A stretch of 64,000 bases of DNA from Motilibacter deserti (GTDB lineage: Bacteria > Actinomycetota > Actinomycetes > Motilibacterales > Motilibacteraceae). This document shows, piece by piece, positions 40,323-49,353 of the stretch. Position numbers and translations under genes: made by a program. The notes below the pieces were generated by a model, which made no database searches, was not told the DNA's origin, and was given only the letters and a program-made list of their open reading frames with translations. The stretch is from contig NZ_JAANNP010000001.1 of assembly GCF_011250635.1 (NCBI RefSeq), forward strand, positions 21,828 to 85,827. The letters run 5' to 3'. The number at the start of each line of letters is the position of its first letter. Position 1 is the stretch's first letter.

Positions 40323-41675
40323 TCACCCGAACTTCTTCTTGTTCTCCTCCATCAGCTTGGAGGCTCTGGACGCCTGGGACTTCAGCGCGTCCGCCGGCGA
40401 CTCCTTGAGCAGGGTCGCGTTCGCGACCGCGATCTCGAGCGTCTGCGCCTGCACGTCACCGAGGCCGGGCACCGGCGGCAGGAACTTCAACGTGTCGATC
40501 TTCGCGGCGATCGGGCCCTGCGGCGAGTCCTGCACCTGCGCGGTCTCGCGGACCGACTTGCGCGCCGGGATCATGCCCGCGCCCGCCCATTCGGCGGACT
40601 TCCGGCTGATCCAGTCGATGAAGACCTTGGCCGCCTGGAGCTTGTTGTCGTCGCCGGTCGTCTGCCGCGTGATGTAGAAGTTGTGCGAGTTGGCCCAGAC
40701 GTGGTCCATCTCGCCGATCTTCGGCACCGGGGAGAGCGTGTTCTCCACGCCCGCGGACTTCAAGTCGTTGATCTGCCAGATGCCGTCCCACGTGATGGGC
40801 ACCTCGCCGTTCTTGAACGCGACGTACTGCGAGTCCTGCGCGACGTTCTTCGGGCTGTAGCCCTTGTTGATCACATCGACCATCCACTGCAGCGCGGCGA
40901 CGCCCTCCTCGGAGTCGAAGGTGGCCTTCGTGCCGTCCTCGGAGTACGGCTCGCCGCCGTTCTGCCAGAGCAGCGAAAGGAACATCAGGTGAGCAGGCCA
41001 CCGCGTCGGCATCCAGAACGGGTTGGCGGTGCCCGACGCCTTCAGCTCGTCCAGCGCGGCCGTGAAGGACTCGCCGTCCGTCGGCATCTCGCTGATCCCG
41101 GCCTTCTGCATCGGCGCAGGCAGCGAGTACATCGCCAGCGAGTGGACGTCGAGCGGGATGCCGTAGCGGGCGTCCTGGTAGATGCCCGCCTGCCACACCT
41201 CGGGGGTGAAGTCCTCCTCGGTGAGGCCGATCGCGTTCGCGACGTCGTCGACCGGCACGATCACCTTGCGGGCGGCGTTGGTGGCGAGCTGGTCCAGGTG
41301 CATCGCCCCCACGTCCGGTCCCTTGCCGGCCGTGACCGCCGCCGGCATGCGCTGGTAGTACTCGGCCCACTGGACCGTGTTCTCCGCGATCTTGATGTTC
41401 TGGTGCTCGGCCATGAAGTCCTTGACCAGCTGCTTCATGAACGGGCCGTCGCCGCCGGTGAAGCCGTTCCAGTAGGACAGCGTCACGTCGGGACCGTCGT
41501 AGGTGCCGCTGAACGTCGCCGCCGGCTGCGCGCCGCCGCCTGCGCCCCCGGCCGCCTCACCCGCGCTCTTGCCCCCGCCGCACCCCGCGATCAGCGCGCC
41601 GGCGGCGGCGCCCACGCCGAGGCCCATGAAGCGGCGGCGGGAGATGGACGATCCGAAACCAAGGTTGTCGTTCAC
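40323..41675 (-). CDS. Sugar ABC transporter substrate-binding Tat lipoprotein
   Basis: A 450-residue family 1 solute-binding protein (SBP_bac_1). The leader combines a twin-arginine motif (SRRRFMGLG) with a lipobox (LIAGC, Cys at about 32), so it is likely exported folded and lipidated. The mature part has the pattern VTLSYWNGFTGGDG and TWDGIWQINDL. GTG start with AAGGAGG upstream. It lies 26 bases after the secreted GH43 gene and is cotranscribed with the two permeases. Confidence 0.92.
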   Translation of the reverse strand: MNDNLGFGSSISRRRFMGLGVGAAAGALIAGCGGGKSAGEAAGGAGGGAQPAATFSGTYDGPDVTLSYWNGFTGGDGPFMKQLVKDFMAEHQNIKIAENTVQWAEYYQRMPAAVTAGKGPDVGAMHLDQLATNAARKVIVPVDDVANAIGLTEEDFTPEVWQAGIYQDARYGIPLDVHSLAMYSLPAPMQKAGISEMPTDGESFTAALDELKASGTANPFWMPTRWPAHLMFLSLLWQNGGEPYSEDGTKATFDSEEGVAALQWMVDVINKGYSPKNVAQDSQYVAFKNGEVPITWDGIWQINDLKSAGVENTLSPVPKIGEMDHVWANSHNFYITRQTTGDDNKLQAAKVFIDWISRKSAEWAGAGMIPARKSVRETAQVQDSPQGPIAAKIDTLKFLPPVPGLGDVQAQTLEIAVANATLLKESPADALKSQASRASKLMEENKKKFG

Positions 41676-41701
41676 AGGAGCCTCCTTGCTCTTGCTGCGC
41701 G

Positions 41702-44029
41702 TCAGCGCCGGTAGAGGTGGAACCAGTCGAAGTCGGCTGTCGCGCCGGCCCCGCCGTGGGAGATCAATCCGATCCGGACGTCTACCCCGGCCGGGAGGGT
41801 CCATGTGCCCCCGTGGGCCCAGGTCATGCCGTCGCGGCTGGTGGAGGCCCGGAGCAGGTGCTCCCCCGTCCCCGACGTCGTGTGATGGATCCGCAGCCAG
41901 GTCGTCTCCGCCGGCGGCCCCACGATCGTCCCGCCGTACGCGAGCCGGCCGGCGTACGGCATCTCCTTGCCGAACTCCGTCTGCCGCGTGTTCCAGATCG
42001 CCACGTGGCTCAACCGGGCCCACAGGTCGTCGTCGACGTACGCCACCAGCCCGGCCTGGGAGTAGTTGCGCACCTCGTCGACCCCGAGGTCGATGCTCAG
42101 CTTCGTCTCGGCCGTCCACTCGCCCGGCGGCGGCGTACGCAGCAACAGCGAGACGTCCGCCCCGGGGCCGCCGAGGTCGCCGGCCTCGGTCGGCCAGCGC
42201 AACGCGCCCCCCGTGACCGTCCCGCGCGGGGCGCGGACCCACGACCAGCCCGCGCCGAGCGCGGGGCCGTCGAACTCGTCGCTGAAGGCGGGGTCGAGCG
42301 TGCCGGGCGCCGACGGCGGGACGGGCGGCGCGGGCGGGTCGGCGGCGGGCAGCGCGCTCAGGTTGTCGACGTCGGTCCCGGTACCGGTGCTCACCACACC
42401 CGCTCGTCCGGAGGCCCGCAGCTCTGCGTGGACGGGCAGCGTCACGGTGGCCACCGGGTCACCCAGCCGGGCGAAGCTCAGCTCCGCGTACGCCCGGTCC
42501 CCGCGCAGCTCGAGGGCCGCGCTGTGCCAGGCCGCCAGGTCGAACCCCGGGGGCACCGGGGCCGACGCGCGCGTCACGGCGCCGCCCCGGTCGTACGCCT
42601 CGAGCGTCAGCAGCCGCGTGGCCGGGTCCACCAGCGCCACGACGCCGTGCCCGGGCCGGCCGTCGGGCCGCTGGGCCGCGGCCAGCCCGGCCGGGGCGCC
42701 GAAGCGTTGGCGCAGGTCGGCCTCGACCCGCACCTCCTCGCCCGCCACGTGCGTGAGCAGCGTGGACCGGCCGGGGCCCGCGACGGCGTACGCACCGGTG
42801 GCCGGCCCGCTCGCCGACGCCCAGCTGCCGTCCCGTGCCCAGCCGCGCAGCCGCTCCTCGAAGCCGACGACGTCGCGCCCGCTGACCGTCGGCCCGGGCT
42901 GCGGCGTCTCGCTCGGCCCGAGCCCGCCACGCAGGACCGGCCAGCCGTCGACCCAGTCGAGCCGGTCCAGCAGCATCGGCCGCTCGTTGATGCCCTCGGT
43001 GCCCTCGAGGTAGGGGTCCGAGCGGTCGATCGCGTGGTAGACGGCCCAGTCCTGCCCGGCCAGGTCCGTGACGAGGGCGTTGTGACCGGTGCCGATCCAG
43101 CGGTTGCCGTTCTGGTAGATCGTCGGAGTCCCACCGGCGCGGGACTGGTCGAGCGGGACGCCCTCGCGGTCGACGTACGGCCCGCGGACGTCACGCGACC
43201 GCCCGACCTGGACGCTGTAGCCCGTGGTCGGCCCGGCGCAGCAGTTGGCGGTGGAGGCGAAGAGGTACCACCAGCCGTCCCGCCGGACGACGTACGCGCC
43301 CTCGAACTTGTTGTCGACCGCGACCCGTGTCGCCGGGCTGGTGGTGGACCGGCCGTCGGCGGCCAGCGGGGCGACCCAGATCCCGCCGTAGTAGGACCCG
43401 TAGAAGAGGAACTGCTGCCCGCCGTCGCCGACGACGACGTGCGGGTCGAAGGTCCAGAGGAAGTTGCCCGGCTCTCCCGCGCCGCCGCGCCGCGGCCCGA
43501 CGACCGGAGCTCCGGAGTCGGTCCAAGGCCCGCCCGGGGTGGGGGCCGTCGCCATGCCGATGGCGTTGTCGTTCGGCTCGGCCGTCGCCGTCGTCTCGGT
43601 GACGACGTAGTAGAGGCGGTACTCGCCGTTGACGTAGCGGATGTCCGGCGCCCACAAGGCCGCACCGCGCGACCGGTCCGCCCACGCCGGCACGCTCGCC
43701 TCGGAGAAGGCGTCGCCGACGTAGGCCCACGTCGTGAGGTCGCGCGAGCGGGAGATGGGCAGCAGGTGGCGCCGCCCCTCGCCCTCGAGCAGGGGGTCGG
43801 TGGTGCCGTACGCGTACCACCAGCCGTCCTTGCCGCGGATCACCGCGGGGTCGGCGTATGTGTCGGCGAAGCCGGCGCTGACCGGGTTGGAGTACGCGGG
43901 CCCGGCCGGTGGGGCGGCCCGCACCGGCCGGGCGCCGACGGCGTCGGGCAGCGTCGCGGCCAGCATCGCGCCCACGGCGAGCAGCGGCAGGGCCAGGGGT
44001 GTCGGACGTCTGAACCCGGGTACAGCCAT
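41702..44029 (-). CDS. Secreted GH43 glycosidase with C-terminal beta-sandwich domains
   Basis: A 775-residue exported protein, first gene of the ABC operon. A Sec-type leader (about residues 1-39) precedes a five-bladed GH43 propeller (about 45-395) with catalytic Asp in TYADPAV (Asp60), WAPDIRY and the acid Glu in KFEGAYVV. A middle region with a concanavalin-like look and a DUF1349-like C-terminal sandwich (about 580-775: FSDEFDGPALGAGWSW to FDWFHLYRR) follow. GGAGGAAC precedes the ATG. Probably trims arabinan or xylan side chains outside the cell to feed the importer. Confidence 0.88.
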   Translation of the reverse strand: MAVPGFRRPTPLALPLLAVGAMLAATLPDAVGARPVRAAPPAGPAYSNPVSAGFADTYADPAVIRGKDGWWYAYGTTDPLLEGEGRRHLLPISRSRDLTTWAYVGDAFSEASVPAWADRSRGAALWAPDIRYVNGEYRLYYVVTETTATAEPNDNAIGMATAPTPGGPWTDSGAPVVGPRRGGAGEPGNFLWTFDPHVVVGDGGQQFLFYGSYYGGIWVAPLAADGRSTTSPATRVAVDNKFEGAYVVRRDGWWYLFASTANCCAGPTTGYSVQVGRSRDVRGPYVDREGVPLDQSRAGGTPTIYQNGNRWIGTGHNALVTDLAGQDWAVYHAIDRSDPYLEGTEGINERPMLLDRLDWVDGWPVLRGGLGPSETPQPGPTVSGRDVVGFEERLRGWARDGSWASASGPATGAYAVAGPGRSTLLTHVAGEEVRVEADLRQRFGAPAGLAAAQRPDGRPGHGVVALVDPATRLLTLEAYDRGGAVTRASAPVPPGFDLAAWHSAALELRGDRAYAELSFARLGDPVATVTLPVHAELRASGRAGVVSTGTGTDVDNLSALPAADPPAPPVPPSAPGTLDPAFSDEFDGPALGAGWSWVRAPRGTVTGGALRWPTEAGDLGGPGADVSLLLRTPPPGEWTAETKLSIDLGVDEVRNYSQAGLVAYVDDDLWARLSHVAIWNTRQTEFGKEMPYAGRLAYGGTIVGPPAETTWLRIHHTTSGTGEHLLRASTSRDGMTWAHGGTWTLPAGVDVRIGLISHGGAGATADFDWFHLYRR

Positions 44030-44109
44030 CGTTCCTCCCGGAGGGGCGGCCGGCTCCGTTGCCGGGCACTTCTCCCTCTGGTTGCCGAAAGTTACACCGA
44101 TCCCCCGAA

Positions 44110-44140
44110 TTAGCAAGCGACCGGCCGAGGATGTACTAAT
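44110..44140 (+). promoter_or_regulatory. Candidate leaderless promoter of the intracellular GH43 gene
   Basis: TTAGCA at 44110, 18 bases, then TACTAAT ending six bases before the ATG, with no ribosome site near it. A nearby CGAAAGTTAC (44086-44095) resembles one half of the CGAAA/TTTCG operators known for xylan-type LacI repressors in streptomycetes and could control both divergent genes. Confidence 0.4.
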
Positions 44141-44146
44141 CCTGAT

Positions 44147-45091
44147 ATGTCATTCGACTACCAGAACCCGGTGCACCCGGACTACTTCGCCGACCCCTTC
44201 GTGCTGCGCACGGGCGGCCGGTACGTCGCCTACGGCACCGGCCGCGTCGTCGGCGGCCGCGCGTTCGAGGTCCTGACCTCCGACGACCTTGTGTCCTGGT
44301 CGTCGGCGGGCGGAGCGCTCGAGCGCGTCGGCGAGGAGCTGGGCGGCGACTACTGGGCGCCGGAGGTCGCCGAGCACGCGGGCCGGTGGTGGATGTACTA
44401 CTCGGTGGGGCACGAGGACAAGGGCCACCACCTGCGCGTCGCCGTGGCGGACGACCCGCTCGGGCCGTTCGTGGACTCCGGCATCGACCTCACCCCCGAC
44501 GAGCGGTTCGCCATCGACGCGAGCCCGTTCCGCGACGACGACGGCACGTGGTACCTCTTCTTCGCCCGCGACGTCCTCGAGGGCGAGCGCGTCGGGACGA
44601 TGGTCGCGGTGGACGTGCTCGAGGACATGACCCGGCTTCGTGGCGACGCGCGGACGATCCTGCTCCCGTCCGGGGACTGGCAGATCTTCCTGCGGCAGCG
44701 GGAGATGTACGGCCAGGTCTACGACTGGCACACCCTCGAGGGGCCGTTCGTGCGCAAGCACCGGGGCCGCTACTACTGCTTCTACTCCGGGGGCAACTGG
44801 GGCGAGGAGACCTACGGCGTCGCGTACGCCGTGGCCGACTCCCCGCTCGGCCCGTGGACGGAGCCGCAGGGTGTCCCACCGCTGCTGCGCACCGTCCCGG
44901 GGACCGTGATCGGGCCGGGCCACAACTGCGTGGTCGCCAGTCCCGACGGGCAGGACGTCATGGTCTACCACGCCTGGGACAGCGCACGGACCGCGCGGCG
45001 CATGTGCATCGACCCGGTCGTCTGGACCGACGACGGGCCGCGGGTGCTCGGGCCGAGCTCCGGGCCCACGAGCTTGGCGCGCCGCGGCTGA
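44147..45091 (+). CDS. GH43-family glycosidase, cytoplasmic
   Basis: A 314-residue protein without a leader. The single GH43 propeller has the catalytic Asp in YFADPFV (near residue 15), a second Asp region (AIDASPFRDDDG) and Glu in HTLEGPFV. Divergent from the secreted GH43/ABC operon, it probably hydrolyses imported arabino- or xylo-oligosaccharides. The exact linkage cannot be told from sequence. Confidence 0.87.
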   Translation: MSFDYQNPVHPDYFADPFVLRTGGRYVAYGTGRVVGGRAFEVLTSDDLVSWSSAGGALERVGEELGGDYWAPEVAEHAGRWWMYYSVGHEDKGHHLRVAVADDPLGPFVDSGIDLTPDERFAIDASPFRDDDGTWYLFFARDVLEGERVGTMVAVDVLEDMTRLRGDARTILLPSGDWQIFLRQREMYGQVYDWHTLEGPFVRKHRGRYYCFYSGGNWGEETYGVAYAVADSPLGPWTEPQGVPPLLRTVPGTVIGPGHNCVVASPDGQDVMVYHAWDSARTARRMCIDPVVWTDDGPRVLGPSSGPTSLARRG

Positions 45092-45150
45092 GGCTGCGGC
45101 GCGCTCGGCCCGCGACGAGTCGGGGCGGTTCCTGCGCCGCCTCGCGCGGG

Positions 45151-45735
45151 CTACTCGGCCAGCCGGGCCACGCGCAGCCGGCTGCGCGAGCGCAGCGAGC
45201 GACGACGCGCGACGACGCCCTCCACCGCCTCCGGGACGCCCGCGTCGGCCGCGAGCCGGCGGCGCACCGTCGCGACGGGGGCAGCACGGCGGACGACCAT
45301 CGGGGCGAAGCCGAGGCGGGCGTAGAACCGGTTGGCGTCGCGAGCGGTCGGCAGCGTGCTGGTCATGACGTGGTCAGCGCCCATCTCCTCGGCGTACGCG
45401 GCCGCGGCGGCGACGAGGGCGTGGCCCACTCCCTTGCGCCGGAACCCGTCGCGCACGTGCATGAAGTGCAGGTGCACCGACTGGACGTCGAAGAGCGCGG
45501 CGTAGGGCTGGTGGGTCAGCACGGCCATCCCGGCGACCTCGCCGTCCAGGGTCGCCACCACGATCCGCAGGTCCGGGTCCTGGTCGGCGCGCTCCAGCCG
45601 GGCCCTGACGCCGCGCTCGGAGGGCACCGGGGCCGCACGGTCCCGGGAGAGCTCACGCAGCTCGGACCACATCTCGACCAGGGCGGGCACGTCGGCCGGG
45701 ACGGCCGCGCGTACGGAGACCGATGGGCGTGGCAC
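45151..45735 (-). CDS. GNAT-family N-acetyltransferase
   Basis: A 194-residue acetyltransferase. The acetyl-CoA-binding motif A is visible in HVRDGFRRKGVGHAL (R/Q-x-x-G-x-G/A), with the preceding strand VHLHFM and the later NRFYARLGFAPM. The GTG at 45735 has GGAGGA upstream. A basic Arg-rich C-terminus (RRRSLRSRSRLRV) could contact nucleic acid or ribosome. Acceptor unknown. Confidence 0.85.
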   Translation of the reverse strand: MPRPSVSVRAAVPADVPALVEMWSELRELSRDRAAPVPSERGVRARLERADQDPDLRIVVATLDGEVAGMAVLTHQPYAALFDVQSVHLHFMHVRDGFRRKGVGHALVAAAAAYAEEMGADHVMTSTLPTARDANRFYARLGFAPMVVRRAAPVATVRRRLAADAGVPEAVEGVVARRRSLRSRSRLRVARLAE

Positions 45736-45932
45736 CGCTCCTCCTGTCGGGACGGGCACGCGCGAGCACACGACGCGGGCGTGGGCCCGCGAACGGTCGA
45801 AACGGCGTGCGATGACCGGCCCCCCCGTGCACCGTAGGCTCTGCTGCGATCAAGCCCGCGCGGAGCCTATGACGAGATCAACATTTCGGCTAGCCCGGGC
45901 CGTCGAATTCGCCAGCAAGGAGCTCCCGCCTC

Positions 45933-46733
45933 GTGTTCGTCGGTGCCGGCACGGTCCTGAACATCGCCACCATCCTCGTCGGGACCGCCATCGGGGCCCG
46001 GCTCGGGGAGCGGCTCCCGGCCCGCACCCGCGACGTGGTGACCGACGGGCTCGGGCTGACGACGCTCCTGCTCGGCGGCCTCAACGTGGTTGCCGTCAAC
46101 GACGCAGCGCTGTCGGAGGAGGTGGGCGACGCCGCGCCGGTCCTCATCGTGCTCGGGTCGCTGCTGCTCGGCGGCATCGTCGGCTCGCTCATCGGCGTGG
46201 AGGAGCGGCTGGAGGCGATGGGCGGGCACATCCGCCGCGCGCTGACCCGACGCTCGGCCGCGGAGGCCACGGCGACGGCCGGGGCGGAGGGCGAGGCGGC
46301 GGAGTCCGCAGCGCACGCTGCCCGCGAGCGGTTCATCCAGGGCTTCGTGACCGCCAGCCTGGTCTACTGCGTCGGCCCGCTGGCGATCCTCGGCTCGCTC
46401 TCGGACGGGCTCGGGCTCGGCATCGAGGAGCTGTCGCTGAAGGCGGCCCTCGACGGCTTCGCCTCGGTGGCCTTCGCGGCGTCGCTGGGCTGGGGCGTGG
46501 GCGCCGCCGCGTTGCCGGTCGCGATCGTGCAGGGCGCGTTCACCCTCGTCGGCGCACTGCTCGGCGAGGTCGTCCCCGACGCCCACATCTCCGCGATGAC
46601 CGCCGTGGGCGGCCTGCTGCTCGTCGGCGTGGCGCTGCGCCTGCTGCGGATCCGGGCCGTGCCCGTCGCCGACCTGCTGCCCGCGCTGCTGGCCGCCCCG
46701 CTCCTCGTCGCGCTGGTCTCCGCGCTGCGGTGA
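45933..46733 (+). CDS. DUF554 family membrane protein
   Basis: A 266-residue integral membrane protein of the YqgA-like DUF554 family, function unknown. About seven hydrophobic helices and the conserved opening GTVLNIATILVGTAIGARLG support the call; an Ala/Glu-rich insert at about 105-135 is soluble. GTG start with AGGAG upstream. It converges on livF with a gap of 19 bases. Confidence 0.88.
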   Translation: MFVGAGTVLNIATILVGTAIGARLGERLPARTRDVVTDGLGLTTLLLGGLNVVAVNDAALSEEVGDAAPVLIVLGSLLLGGIVGSLIGVEERLEAMGGHIRRALTRRSAAEATATAGAEGEAAESAAHAARERFIQGFVTASLVYCVGPLAILGSLSDGLGLGIEELSLKAALDGFASVAFAASLGWGVGAAALPVAIVQGAFTLVGALLGEVVPDAHISAMTAVGGLLLVGVALRLLRIRAVPVADLLPALLAAPLLVALVSALR

Positions 46734-46752
46734 GGGGGCGGCCGGCGGCGGC

Positions 46753-47466
46753 TCAGTGCGAGATGTCGCCGCCGAGGTAGGCGGCCCGCACCGACGGGTC
46801 GTTCAGCAGCTCGCGGCCCGTCGCGCTGCGCACGACGCGGCCGGTCTCCAGGACGTACGCCCGGTGCGCGAGGGCCAGCGCCTGCGCGGCGTTCTGCTCG
46901 ACGAGCAGCACGGTCACGCCCTGCTCGTTGATCTCCTGGATGATCTCGAAGATCTGCTGGATGATCTTCGGCGCCAGGCCCATCGACGGCTCGTCCAGCA
47001 GCAGGACCTTCGGCTGGGCCATGAGCGCGCGGCCGATGGCGAGCATCTGCTGCTCGCCGCCGGACAACGTGCCGCCCGCCTGCTTCTGCCGCTCCTTGAG
47101 CCGCGGGAAGAGGGAGAACACCCGCTCGACGTCGGCCGACACGTCGCCCTTGCGGATGTAGGAGCCCATGTGGAGGTTCTCCAGCACCGTCAGGCCAGGG
47201 AAGATCCCCCGGCCCTCCGGAGCCTGGCACAGGCCCAACGCCACCCGCTCGTGACCGGGGACGTTCGTGATGTCCCTGCCCGCGAGCCGGACGGCGCCCT
47301 TGGCGACCGAGCGGAGGCCCGAGATGGTCTTGAGCGTGGTCGTCTTGCCCGCCCCGTTGGCGCCGATGAGCGCGACGATCTCGCCCTCGTCGACGGCGAC
47401 CGTCACGCCCTTGAGCGCGGCGATCTTGCCGTAGTAGACCGAGATGTCATCGATCTCAAGAAGCAT
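46753..47466 (-). CDS. livF: Branched-chain amino acid ABC transporter ATP-binding protein LivF
   Basis: A 237-residue ATPase. Walker A GANGAGKTT, signature LSGGEQQ, Walker B VLLLDEPSMGL and the switch His region LLVEQNA are in order. ATG start overlaps the end of livG by 11 bases. Last gene of the livH-livM-livG-livF series; pairs with LivG to power import of branched-chain amino acids or related amides. Confidence 0.94.
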   Translation of the reverse strand: MLLEIDDISVYYGKIAALKGVTVAVDEGEIVALIGANGAGKTTTLKTISGLRSVAKGAVRLAGRDITNVPGHERVALGLCQAPEGRGIFPGLTVLENLHMGSYIRKGDVSADVERVFSLFPRLKERQKQAGGTLSGGEQQMLAIGRALMAQPKVLLLDEPSMGLAPKIIQQIFEIIQEINEQGVTVLLVEQNAAQALALAHRAYVLETGRVVRSATGRELLNDPSVRAAYLGGDISH

Positions 47467-48232
47467 CTGCGGGCGCTCCCAGGTAGGCCTCGATGACGCG
47501 CGGGTCGTTCTGCACCTCGGCAGGCAGCCCCTCGGCGATCTTCTGGCCGAAGTCGAGGACCGCGACGCGGTCGCTGATGGTCATGACGAGGCTCATGTCG
47601 TGCTCGATCAGCAGGACGGAGACGCCGGTGTCGCGGATGCGCCGGATGAGCGCCTGCAGCTCGACCTTCTCCGCCGGGTTCATGCCGGCGGCGGGCTCGT
47701 CGAGCAGCAGGAGCTTGGGCTCGGTCGCCAGGGCGCGCGCGATCTCCAGCCGCCGCTGGTCGCCGTAGGAGAGGTTCTTCGACGTCTCCCCCGCCACCCG
47801 GCGGATGCCGACCAGGTCGAGCAGCTCCAGCGCCCGGGCCTTGCCCGCACGCTCCTCCTTGCGGTGCAGCGGCAGCCCCAGGATCGCGTTGATCGGGCCG
47901 GTCTTGTGCCGGGCGTCGGCGCCGACCATGACGTTCTCGAGCGCCGTCATGTTGGAGAAGAGGCGGATGTTCTGGAACGTCCGGGCGATGCCGTGGCGGG
48001 TCACCTTGTGCGGCCCGCCGCCGGTCTTCAACTGCGTCCCGGCGAACGTGATCGTGCCCTCGGTCGCCTGGTAGACGCCGGTCGTCACGTTGAAGACCGT
48101 CGTCTTGCCCGCGCCGTTGGGCCCGATCAGCGCGAAGATCTCGCCCTCGTCGACGTGCAGGTCGAGATTGTTGACGGCCGTCAGGCCGCCGAAGCGCATG
48201 GTCAGCCCGGACAGCTGCAGCAGGGTGCTCAC
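47456..48232 (-). CDS. livG: Branched-chain amino acid ABC transporter ATP-binding protein LivG
   Basis: A 258-residue ATPase with Walker A GPNGAGKTT, signature LSYGDQRRLEIARAL, Walker B LLLLDEPAAGM and LLIEHDM, plus the LivG-specific ARTFQNIRLF segment. GTG start overlaps the livM stop (GTGA). Coupled to livF. Confidence 0.94.
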   Translation of the reverse strand: MSTLLQLSGLTMRFGGLTAVNNLDLHVDEGEIFALIGPNGAGKTTVFNVTTGVYQATEGTITFAGTQLKTGGGPHKVTRHGIARTFQNIRLFSNMTALENVMVGADARHKTGPINAILGLPLHRKEERAGKARALELLDLVGIRRVAGETSKNLSYGDQRRLEIARALATEPKLLLLDEPAAGMNPAEKVELQALIRRIRDTGVSVLLIEHDMSLVMTISDRVAVLDFGQKIAEGLPAEVQNDPRVIEAYLGAPADAS

Positions 48233-49353
48233 TTCTTGTCCACCTCGACCGTCTGAGTCGCAGCCGCTCCCACCTCGGCGCCGAGGGTGCCCATGCCGCC
48301 GCTGCCTTCTTGCAGCTCCGCCTTCCGTCTCGCGTTGGGCAGCAGGCCCTGCGGACGGAAAAGCATGATGAGCACCAGGGCGGCGCCGAAGAAGAGCTGG
48401 CGGAACTCCTGGAACTCGCGGAAGCGCTCGGGCAGCCAGGCGACGAGGAACGCGCCGAGGATGACACCGGCGATGTTGCCCGAGCCGCCGAGGACGACGG
48501 CGGCGAGGATCAGCGCCGAGAGCACGAACGGGAAGTTGTCCGGCAGGATCGCCGTGGTGCGGCTGGCGTAGACCGCGCCACCCGCCCCGGCGATGCCCGC
48601 GCCGATCGCGAACGACGCCAGCTTGAACTTCAGGGTCGGCACGCCCATGAGCTCGGCGGCGTCTTCGTCCTCCCGGATCGCGGCCCAGGCGCGGCCCACG
48701 CGGCTGCGCTCGAGCCGCTTGCCGATGATGATGACGAGCACGATGAGCCCGAGCACGAGGTACCAGTACGGCTTGGTGCTCAGGGCGCCGAACGTGAGGT
48801 CGCCGATGGCCGGGGGCCGCGGAACGTTGGTGACGCCGCGCGGGCCACCGAGCCAGTCGGTGTTGTTGGCCGTGACGCGGATGATCTCGCCGAACCCGAG
48901 GGTGACGATCGCGAGGTAGTCACCGCGCAGTCGCAACGTCGGCGTGCCCAGCAGCAGGCCGGCGATCATCGAGAGCAGGATGCCGACCGGCAGCGCCTCC
49001 CAGAAGCCCCAGCCGTACTCCGAGCCGAGGATCGCGCCGGTGTAGGCACCGATCGCGAAGAACGCGACGTAGCCGAGGTCGAGCAGGCCGGCGTAGCCGA
49101 CGACGACGTTGAGCCCGAGCGCCATGAGGATGTAGAGCCCGATCGGGAAGACGAGGACCGAGGCCCAGTCGTTCTGCGGGCTCATGATGTCGGCGACGCC
49201 GGGGATCGACGGCAGGGCCGCCGCCAGCGCCACCAGCGCGATGTAGACGACCCAGCGGACCGGGGTCGGCAGGCCGCCGAAGCTCGGGACCGGCGTACGC
49301 GGCCGGCCGCTCCCGGCGCCCTTGAGACGCCCCTTGGACAGTGCCGTGCTCAT
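48229..49353 (-). CDS. livM: Branched-chain amino acid ABC transporter permease LivM
   Basis: A 374-residue permease with eight to ten hydrophobic segments and the family blocks GLNVVVGYAGLLDLGYVAFFAIGAY (as NVVVGYAGLLDLGYVAF) and RAWAAIREDEDAAELMG, the cytoplasmic coupling loop. The N- and C-terminal tails are basic or Gly/Ala-rich and soluble. ATG start overlaps the livH stop (ATGA). Confidence 0.94.
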   Translation of the reverse strand: MSTALSKGRLKGAGSGRPRTPVPSFGGLPTPVRWVVYIALVALAAALPSIPGVADIMSPQNDWASVLVFPIGLYILMALGLNVVVGYAGLLDLGYVAFFAIGAYTGAILGSEYGWGFWEALPVGILLSMIAGLLLGTPTLRLRGDYLAIVTLGFGEIIRVTANNTDWLGGPRGVTNVPRPPAIGDLTFGALSTKPYWYLVLGLIVLVIIIGKRLERSRVGRAWAAIREDEDAAELMGVPTLKFKLASFAIGAGIAGAGGAVYASRTTAILPDNFPFVLSALILAAVVLGGSGNIAGVILGAFLVAWLPERFREFQEFRQLFFGAALVLIMLFRPQGLLPNARRKAELQEGSGGMGTLGAEVGAAATQTVEVDKK

